This document shows positions 1-4,297 of a stretch of 8,589 bases of DNA, one piece after another. Below the pieces are notes generated by a model. That model did not search any database. It saw only the letters and a list, made by a program, of their open reading frames with translations, and had not been told where the DNA came from. The DNA lies in contig CALCDB010000014.1 of the NCBI GenBank assembly GCA_937901395.1, positions 1 to 8,589 of the forward strand, read 5' to 3'. This stretch comes from an uncultured Verrucomicrobiota bacterium (GTDB lineage: Bacteria; Verrucomicrobiota; Kiritimatiellia; RFP12; UBA1067). The position numbers and the translations under genes are program-made. Every line of letters starts with the position of its first letter. Within the stretch, counting starts at the first letter, position 1.

Positions 1-17
1 CAATAAATACTCTAACG

Positions 18-49
18 ATGCAAATATAAACATTATTCTCCATTTGCAT
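18..49. promoter_or_regulatory. Inverted repeat overlapping a Bacteroidota-type -7 motif
   Basis: Perfect 8-base arms ATGCAAAT (18-25) and ATTTGCAT (42-49) flank 16 bases. Read on the minus strand, the left arm forms TATATTTG (28-21), which matches the TAnnTTTG -7 element of Bacteroidota promoters, so a transcript could start near the left edge and run out of the window. I do not see a clear TTTG -33 box at the usual distance. The repeat would place an operator directly over the promoter. Functional reading is inference. Confidence 0.35.
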
Positions 50-70
50 TGCTTCGCAGGATTTCTTTTT

Positions 71-113
71 CACGGACCGGTGACGAGCCCTCCCACTAAG
101 TCCGTGGGCGGAC
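71..113. other. G/C-rich element with two mutually exclusive hairpins
   Basis: This sits in the 170-base stretch downstream of groES, which has no gene. CACGGAC (71-77) can pair with GTCCGTG (100-106) across a 22-base loop. Alternatively GTCCG (100-104) pairs with CGGAC (109-113) around TGGG. The two foldings share bases 100-106, so they compete. No T-run follows on either strand (A-run on the plus side, GTGAAAAAG on the minus side), so it is not a standard rho-independent terminator. It could be a processed 3' end, a small structured RNA or a leader of the next minus-strand gene. I do not recognise a known family. Confidence 0.3.
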
Positions 114-170
114 GGCCCTTAAAAAAAGAATTTTCACTCCGCCGCGATTCATGTTAAACTTGATTATCAA

Positions 171-446
171 CTATTTTTTCAGAACTGCCACTACGTCGCT
201 CTGGCGCATGATGAGATAGTTCTTGCCGTCAACCGTGATTTCGGTACCGGAATACTTGCCGTAGAGAACGATGTCACCCTCTGCAAGCTCCATAGGTTCG
301 TCCTTCTTGCCGCTGCCTACCGCAACGACCTTGCCCTGCTGCGGCTTTTCCTTGGCCGTATCGGGTATGTACAATCCGCACGCTGTTTTAGTTTCGGCTT
401 CCTTGGCCTCAATCAGAACTCTGTCTGCTAATGGTTTAATTTTCAT
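171..446 (-). CDS. groES: Co-chaperonin GroES (Hsp10)
   Basis: Forms the heptameric lid that closes the GroEL folding chamber in the cytosol. The 91-residue protein is full length for bacterial GroES (about 95). It opens with the typical MKIKPLADRVLI strand. The mobile loop that docks on GroEL covers residues 17-34, with the hydrophobic tripeptide LYI after G24. The roof and C-terminal strands (residues 55-91) follow with the usual EGDIVLYGKYSGTEI pattern. Start ATG at 446 is in the expected place; the leader is A/T-rich with no Shine-Dalgarno, as usual in Bacteroidota. A sigma54-like element lies about 50 bases upstream, and a weaker TAnnTTTG motif lies at 553-546. GroEL would normally follow directly, but no GroEL start is present in the 170 bases to the left edge. 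The upstream neighbour is divergent. Confidence 0.95.
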   Translation of the reverse strand: MKIKPLADRVLIEAKEAETKTACGLYIPDTAKEKPQQGKVVAVGSGKKDEPMELAEGDIVLYGKYSGTEITVDGKNYLIMRQSDVVAVLKK

Positions 447-494
447 AATGGTATTTTTTTGGTATTTTTACGCTCCGTTTACGGCCTTGGATAT

Positions 495-511
495 GGCAAA
501 ATGAGTGCCAA
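495..511 (-). promoter_or_regulatory. Sigma54-type -24/-12 promoter of groES
   Basis: Minus strand reads TTGGCACTCATTTTGCC. The invariant GG (-24) and GC (-12) are separated by exactly 10 bases, and the flanks TGGCAC and TTGC fit the consensus TGGCACG-N4-TTGCW except for G to T after CAC and the last base. The transcript would start near 484, leaving about 38 bases of leader before the groES ATG. A direct repeat TGTCA-AAT-TGTCA lies just upstream (minus strand, about 522-535) and might be an activator site, though it is closer than usual for a sigma54 enhancer. No CIRCE sequence is seen. Functional use is inferred. Confidence 0.55.
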
Positions 512-542
512 TGGTCCGTGGCTGACAATTTGACATAAAAAT

Positions 543-1658
543 ATGCAAAAATATCCGTTTTTCATAATCCTGTGCCTTCTGGCACTCTCCTGCTCGGGCG
601 GAAGCGGCAAAGGTCCGGAGGCCGGCAATGCTTTTCCCTATCCGCAGGTTCCGGAGGTGATGCTCTCGCAGGAGGGGGCGGCGGGGTATCTCCTCACCCA
701 TTTCTGGAACGGATATTTTGCCGGAGGGTGCAGCTGCGACACACTGGTATTCGAGGAAGCTTTTTCGCAGTATGTGTCCCTGCTCATCAATGCGCCTCTC
801 GAGCTGATCCGGCCCGCGCAGGACTCTCTGCTTTCCAGGGCGGAAAGGGAACAGGCCGCAGGGAGCGGCGATCGTATTTTCGACCGGGTGCTCTCCCTGG
901 AGGAGAAATATCTTTTCGACGTCAACTCCCCCTACCGCAACGAGGAGTGCTACATTCCGGTGCTGCAGAAAATCATCTCATCCCCTCTTGCCGATGCCGC
1001 GGCAAAGCGAAGGGCGGAGCATTATCTCCCTCTGGTATCCCTCAACCGGCTCGGCACGGTGGCCAACGACTTTACATACACCCTCAGGGACGGGCGCTCC
1101 GGAAGGATGCACGAGATAAAGGCGGAGCGCCTGATAATGTTCTTCTCCAACCCGGGGTGCACCTCCTGCAAGGAGATAATCGACGCGCTCAAGGCTTCGG
1201 CGAAAGTGGGCGGGATGATGAAGGAAGGCACTCTCAAGGTGCTCAACGTATATCCCGACTCCGACCTTGGCGAATGGTACAAATATATGTCGCACTATCC
1301 TCAGGAGTGGATAAACTGTTTCGAGGAGGAGATAGATTTCGAGCCAGGAAGACTGGCTGAGCTTTGCTGCAATAGAAACTTTGGCATAGGCGCTGACGGA
1401 TTGCTCCTCATTAGCCCATCTGATGTCGCAGATTTTAAGATGAGCGTATATAATCCAGATGGCTCAAAGGCAGAAATGTGTGCAAATGCACTCAGATGCC
1501 TTGCAAAACTAGTTTACGACCATCACCAGACGAACATGACAGCGATTTCGGTTGAAACGCTTGATGGAATAAATTGTCGATTTTGGATTAGTTACCGCTT
1601 GACGCTTCGCAGCTTGCCCAACCAGAATCTCTCCATTCTTCGTAAACGCTACAATTGA
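543..1658 (+). CDS. DUF5106-type thioredoxin-like lipoprotein, C-terminus replaced at a sequence junction
   Basis: Residues 1 to about 262 are a Bacteroidota cell-envelope lipoprotein. A signal peptide ends at LALS-C17, the likely lipidated cysteine. A helical DUF5106-like region (about 35-170) follows, then a thioredoxin-like domain (about 173-260) with strand LIMFF and a CxxC pair C206-TS-C209 after NPG. Such proteins are usually envelope thiol-disulfide or polysaccharide-associated factors of unknown substrate. The family normally continues after the YPQEWIN motif (253-258) with the cis-proline strand of the thioredoxin fold; here that part is missing. From about residue 264 the frame encodes an internal piece of DapF, then from about 342 the antisense of dnaK, ending at TGA-free frame stop 1656-1658. 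The real gene therefore stops being trustworthy near 1,314-1,345. The open frame across the junction is probably chance, not a fusion protein. Confidence 0.75.
   Translation: MQKYPFFIILCLLALSCSGGSGKGPEAGNAFPYPQVPEVMLSQEGAAGYLLTHFWNGYFAGGCSCDTLVFEEAFSQYVSLLINAPLELIRPAQDSLLSRAEREQAAGSGDRIFDRVLSLEEKYLFDVNSPYRNEECYIPVLQKIISSPLADAAAKRRAEHYLPLVSLNRLGTVANDFTYTLRDGRSGRMHEIKAERLIMFFSNPGCTSCKEIIDALKASAKVGGMMKEGTLKVLNVYPDSDLGEWYKYMSHYPQEWINCFEEEIDFEPGRLAELCCNRNFGIGADGLLLISPSDVADFKMSVYNPDGSKAEMCANALRCLAKLVYDHHQTNMTAISVETLDGINCRFWISYRLTLRSLPNQNLSILRKRYN
1332..1568 (+). pseudogene. dapF: Internal fragment of diaminopimelate epimerase (dapF)
   Basis: DapF interconverts LL- and meso-diaminopimelate for lysine and peptidoglycan synthesis. 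About 79 residues correspond to roughly positions 25-105 of the roughly 270-residue enzyme. Visible landmarks are NFGIGADGLLLI, the ADFKMSVYNPDGSKAEMC block, RCLAKLVYD, and ISVETL at the end. The cysteine of MC-AN-ALRC is the first catalytic cysteine, but the usual CGN is CAN, so the glycine of the substrate-amide loop is changed to alanine. The N-terminal 25 residues and about 165 C-terminal residues including the second catalytic cysteine are absent. Its codon use (AGA, AAT, GCA) is more A/T-rich than the lipoprotein just before it, so it does not belong to the same gene or probably the same genome. No start codon or ribosome site of its own exists. Confidence 0.8.
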
Positions 1659-1769
1659 AGGCGTCGTACGCGCACCTTCTTTGTTCGGGATTACTGTAGC
1701 CTCCCCGCCTTCCATGACCGCCATACAACTATTCGTCGTACCAAGATCAATACCTAATACTTTTGCCAT
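1554..1769 (-). pseudogene. dnaK: 5' part of dnaK (Hsp70), first 72 codons only
   Basis: DnaK is the ATP-dependent Hsp70 chaperone of the cytosol. The ATG at 1769 begins MAKVLGIDLGTTNSCMAV, the phosphate-1 motif of the Hsp70 ATPase domain. It continues through the conserved ARTTPSIVAF and GQAAKRQAVTNP segments to TIYSIKRF at residue 72. The next expected residues (a glycine/arginine-rich MGRR-like stretch) are replaced by the antisense of dapF; that meaningless frame runs on to a stop at 1509. The full protein is about 630 residues, so nearly 90% is missing. Start choice is supported by GAGGAG (1783-1778), 8 bases upstream, and by the universal N-terminus. The intact 5' region and promoter suggest a real dnaK in its source genome; the break is most likely an assembly or amplification join. 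Confidence 0.9.
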
Positions 1770-1777
1770 ATTCTTCT

Positions 1778-1783
1778 CTCCTC
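1778..1783 (-). promoter_or_regulatory. Shine-Dalgarno of dnaK
   Basis: GAGGAG on the minus strand, 8 bases before the ATG at 1769. It fixes the dnaK start and rules out the longer frame beginning at 1808. It also contrasts with the SD-less groES leader in the left part of the window, supporting two source organisms. Confidence 0.7.
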
Positions 1784-1791
1784 TTCTTTCT

Positions 1792-1808
1792 GTGCTCACT
1801 ATGAGCAC
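1792..1808 (-). promoter_or_regulatory. Perfect stem-loop at predicted 5' end of dnaK mRNA
   Basis: GTGCTCA (1808-1802) and TGAGCAC (1798-1792) pair perfectly around a 3-base loop TAG. The sigma54 -12 element predicts a transcript start near 1809-1810, so this hairpin would be at the very 5' end of the message. It could protect the mRNA against 5'-dependent decay, act as a temperature-sensitive element or be a repressor site over the start. It does not sequester the ribosome site at 1778-1783. Confidence 0.5.
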
Positions 1809-1819
1809 GTCAACCTTAC

Positions 1820-1836
1820 AGCAAACACCGTGCCAA
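1820..1836 (-). promoter_or_regulatory. Sigma54 promoter of dnaK
   Basis: Minus strand reads TTGGCACGGTGTTTGCT, which fits every fixed position of the -24/-12 consensus TTGGCACG-N4-TTGCW. The start would be near 1809-1810, giving a leader of about 40 bases before ATG 1769. No sigma70 pair with good spacing is evident and there is no sigma32-like or CIRCE sequence. Promoters of this class need an enhancer-binding AAA+ activator, and candidate binding repeats lie directly upstream. The match is direct; use in vivo is inferred. Confidence 0.7.
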
Positions 1837-1861
1837 CCACTTTATATCATTTATCTTTTCT

Positions 1862-1903
1862 TAAAATGTCGCCAATTGTGACATTTTATCGTGACACAAT
1901 GTC
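1862..1903. promoter_or_regulatory. Upstream inverted repeats, candidate activator or CIRCE-like operator
   Basis: TAAAATGTC (1862-1870) and GACATTTTA (1880-1888) form perfect 9-base arms with a 9-base spacer, the same 27-base geometry as CIRCE. The CIRCE arm TTAGCACTC is not present. The right half-site GACATT (1880-1885) also pairs with AATGTC (1898-1903) across 12 bases, giving three ATGTC-type half-sites in a row. The repeats are centred about 65 and 80 bases upstream of the predicted dnaK start, a plausible place for a sigma54 enhancer-binding activator. They lie between the rluB stop and the dnaK promoter. Which protein binds is unknown. Confidence 0.5.
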
Positions 1904-1925
1904 TCACATGGAGACGTGCCACCCA

Positions 1926-2639
1926 TTATCTTTGCCGCAAAGCTACCACTTCATCCTCAGATAAATCGCGCCATTCCCCTGGCTTCAGTTCCTTTGGTAG
2001 CTCAAAATTACCTATTTTTACTCGTTTTAGTGTTAATACCACTAAATGCGCGGCACTGCACATCTTTCTAATTTGGCGCTTTCGCCCTTCAGAAAGTACA
2101 AACTTTAAAATGCGCGTGTTATTTTCCCATTCCTTAACTACATCAACTGGAACTGGTCTAATCGTATAACCATCATCCAGAGTAATCGGAGAGCGTAGAA
2201 TCTTCAACTTCTCCTCGCTCCAATGTCCAGCTACTTTCACCAAATATGTCTTTGTATGCTCAAAACGTGGATGTGTAAGTTCATTTACTAGCGCCCCATC
2301 ATTGCTCATCAAAAGCAACCCCTCGCTATCCTTATCCAATCTTCCAATTGGCACTAATCGCTCTGGGGTTTTCACCAGTTCTGCAACCGTCTTCCCGCCG
2401 AATGGATCCGCCATGGTCGATAACACCCCTACCGGCTTGTAAAGTACAATCGTTCTCGCCTTTTCGGCACAGCTAATCCGCTTGCCATTTACCTTGATTT
2501 CCGCACCTTCCTCGAATCGCGCTCCAGGCTCACGCACTACCATCCCATCTACCGTGACTACACCGCTTTCAATAATAGTCGCCGCCCCACGACGCGATGC
2601 CACCCCCGCATGCGCCAAGATATTTTGCAACCTTTCCAC
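1926..2639 (-). CDS. rluB: RluB/RsuA-family rRNA pseudouridine synthase
   Basis: Converts a specific uridine in rRNA (for RluB, position 2605 of 23S rRNA, E. coli numbering) to pseudouridine during ribosome assembly. The 237-residue protein has an N-terminal S4 RNA-binding domain (residues 1-50, LQNILAHAGVASRR) and the RsuA/RluB/E/F catalytic domain, with GRLDKDSEGLLL at 99-110 carrying the catalytic Asp102, then KTYLVKV and EGRKRQIRKMC (184-194). I place the start at GTG 2639 because it begins the family-typical MERLQ sequence and overlaps the stop of the upstream thyX-like gene by one base (TAGTG), a translational-coupling arrangement. A longer frame to 2738 lies wholly within thyX and lacks homology. 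RluB versus RsuA specificity cannot be settled from sequence by eye. It is the last gene before the separate dnaK promoter. Confidence 0.9.
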   Translation of the reverse strand: MERLQNILAHAGVASRRGAATIIESGVVTVDGMVVREPGARFEEGAEIKVNGKRISCAEKARTIVLYKPVGVLSTMADPFGGKTVAELVKTPERLVPIGRLDKDSEGLLLMSNDGALVNELTHPRFEHTKTYLVKVAGHWSEEKLKILRSPITLDDGYTIRPVPVDVVKEWENNTRILKFVLSEGRKRQIRKMCSAAHLVVLTLKRVKIGNFELPKELKPGEWRDLSEDEVVALRQR

Positions 2640-3196
2640 TATTTTACTTCGCGGTATTTCTTGACCGCCTTCTTGAATTCGGCGGTATCTACGAATCCAC
2701 AACTCTTGAATTCTGGACAAAACCCACGATACACGCATTCAGGCACGCAACATTCCGCCAATTCCGGCTCTTTCTTGCCAATTTCGTCCACGACCAATTT
2801 CCATGCATTGCGCGTCTCTGGCGACGCCTGCGAACAAAGCCGCCTGCGCGAAATGAACATTATCGACTGCGCATTGGCAAAACATTCATGCATCACTGGC
2901 GCATCTTGACGATTCGCATCACGCTGAACGCCCGTGCGATCCGAACGCTGAGTCGATACGAAATGCTCGATCCCAAATTTATGCCGCACAAAATGCACTG
3001 ATACCCAATAAGGCAAATCAATCCACTTCCAGTTGAAGCAAAGCTTGCGAATTGGCGAATGTTCAGCCAATAAGATTCGCTTCTTCCACTTTGAGGACGG
3101 CTCCTTGGTTCCCTCTTCTTGGCGAATCGTGGTGCGAGCAGCATCGGCTACTTCGCGCCACGACCCCTTTACCTTCATGAATTTGATTATTGGCAT
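2639..3196 (-). CDS. thyX: Divergent ThyX-like flavin-dependent thymidylate synthase
   Basis: Predicted to methylate dUMP to dTMP with FAD and methylenetetrahydrofolate. The 185-residue protein is short compared with typical ThyX (about 220-250). Landmarks are EHSPIR (45-50), matching the HxSP dUMP/flavin segment, and RHKFGIEHFVSTQRSDR (71-87). That second segment corresponds to the RHRx7SxR signature but has Lys for the second Arg and an altered spacing after the serine. A helix with RRRLCSQASPETR (117-129) follows. The C-terminus is unusual: C149, C150, C154, C160 and C166 form a cysteine cluster ending FCPEFKSCG. I recall this as a variant group within clostridial and phage ThyX-like proteins, but cannot check. 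ATG 3196 overlaps the upstream stop (TAATG); Met7 at 3178 is an alternative. Activity as a thymidylate synthase is less certain than family membership. Confidence 0.72.
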   Translation of the reverse strand: MPIIKFMKVKGSWREVADAARTTIRQEEGTKEPSSKWKKRILLAEHSPIRKLCFNWKWIDLPYWVSVHFVRHKFGIEHFVSTQRSDRTGVQRDANRQDAPVMHECFANAQSIMFISRRRLCSQASPETRNAWKLVVDEIGKKEPELAECCVPECVYRGFCPEFKSCGFVDTAEFKKAVKKYREVK

Positions 3197-4254
3197 TATT
3201 TGATAATCGTCTCGACAACCTTTTCAACTACATCTTCAGTATCCAACTCAAAACTGAGCGTAACCGTTGAGCCGCTTCGATCGACTTCCATTCCCTCGCG
3301 AAGCATGCTACCCGCCGAAGTGTCGAAATTAAGCGAATTGAGTTCCCTTCTTGACAATCCGAACAAACCTCCAAACTGCTTGACCATCGGGTTCATCGCA
3401 ACTGCCACATCCACACCCAAGCGATTGGCGAATTCTACGATATTAAACGCGCCTTCGACAACCATCGCAAAATACTTGGAACCCGCTTCCACCTTTAATG
3501 TCGCGCCCACCACGTCTTCGCTAAGCTCAATGTCGAGCGTGGTCTGGCCGATATCAAGAATATATTCCGCCAACTCCTCATCATCGCAGTTCTTTCCAAA
3601 TTTCTCAATGTCCTCGCGGATGGCCAACAACTCTGCGATGGTCGCCATATCCGCCGTCTGAATCCTCGCAACGGTATCGCCTTCGATATCCGTCAACTCG
3701 TCAAACGCATCCGAAGTATCCCCGTCGCCATCGTAAAGCTTCACCATCTTCACCGTGGTTTCTGCATCAGGAGACAAGATAATGTACTCTTCATCCACGA
3801 ATGCCACGAAAGCGCCAATCTCTAAAATGTGATATATGGTAATTCCATGCTCATTTTGCTTATTGAACGCCGCCATTTCGGCAACATCCACAAGACTCTT
3901 GCCCTCTTTTGTCTTTGCAGTGTAATCACATCTTACCGCCACTGCGACTTCAGGATCATGCATAAGCCCATCCATCCCAACCGTAGCCGCCGCCCACTTG
4001 AAATCACACGGCTCCAAATAATCCTCATAATTCTTAAGTAGCTCTTCGTAATTGCTTCTCGCCTCTTTCGCCATCTCGGCTGGCAACGCATCAATTACAA
4101 TCTCCGCAATATCCTTGAGGTTGTCAACGCCGCTCTCCAAATTCACATATCCTGCTACTACCGTATTCGCTGGAATCTTCGGTTTGTCGCTACATCCCGT
4201 CAATGATACCGCCATTACCGCAACCGCCAATACGCCTAATACTCTCTTTAACAT
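3196..4254 (-). CDS. Acidic lipoprotein of unknown function
   Basis: I do not recognise a named family. The 352-residue protein has a lipoprotein signal: MLKRVLGVLAVAVMAVSLTGC with lipobox LTGC, lipidated Cys21, followed by SDKP. The mature part is strongly acidic and alternates beta strands with amphipathic helices. It appears to hold two similar halves, each with a helix then strands such as VAVAVRCDY (about 105-113) and TTLDIELSEDVVGATLKVEAGS (about 240-262), reminiscent of DUF3352-like two-fold repeat proteins; that comparison is weak. It ends with LSFELDTEDVVEKVVETIIK. ATG 4254 is supported by AAAGGA (4267-4262), 7 bases upstream. It lies 43 bases after leuS and overlaps thyX by one base, so it is probably co-transcribed but functionally unrelated. 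An outer-membrane or periplasmic role is likely from the signal alone. Confidence 0.8.
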   Translation of the reverse strand: MLKRVLGVLAVAVMAVSLTGCSDKPKIPANTVVAGYVNLESGVDNLKDIAEIVIDALPAEMAKEARSNYEELLKNYEDYLEPCDFKWAAATVGMDGLMHDPEVAVAVRCDYTAKTKEGKSLVDVAEMAAFNKQNEHGITIYHILEIGAFVAFVDEEYIILSPDAETTVKMVKLYDGDGDTSDAFDELTDIEGDTVARIQTADMATIAELLAIREDIEKFGKNCDDEELAEYILDIGQTTLDIELSEDVVGATLKVEAGSKYFAMVVEGAFNIVEFANRLGVDVAVAMNPMVKQFGGLFGLSRRELNSLNFDTSAGSMLREGMEVDRSGSTVTLSFELDTEDVVEKVVETIIK

Positions 4255-4297
4255 AATGTTATCCTTTCTTTATTTGTTTTACCTGCTAATTATTGCA

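Noticed and set aside
71..113. Rho-independent terminator of groES
   Set aside because: No T-run follows the stem on the minus strand; the T-run there precedes the stem.
572..1360. Long alternative frames inside the lipoprotein and leuS regions (for example 572-1360 plus, 5032-5475 plus, 6403-6633 minus)
   Set aside because: Arg/Gly/Ser/Pro-rich shadow translations of real genes without domains or ribosome sites.
543..1658. A natural lipoprotein-DapF fusion protein of 371 residues
   Set aside because: Both parts are truncated at the joint, DapF is a cytosolic enzyme while the first part is exported, and the frame ends in antisense dnaK. A chance in-frame join explains it better.
1862..1888. 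CIRCE element (HrcA site) ahead of dnaK
   Set aside because: Spacing and arm length agree, but the arms do not resemble TTAGCACTC/GAGTGCTAA. I report it only as CIRCE-like in geometry.
1901..1915. GTCTC-N5-GAGAC hairpin after rluB as a terminator
   Set aside because: Only five base pairs and no following T-run; too weak to call.
2640..2738. Longer RluB start
   Set aside because: The extension lies inside the thyX-like gene; GTG 2639 gives the canonical N-terminus and the one-base stop/start overlap.
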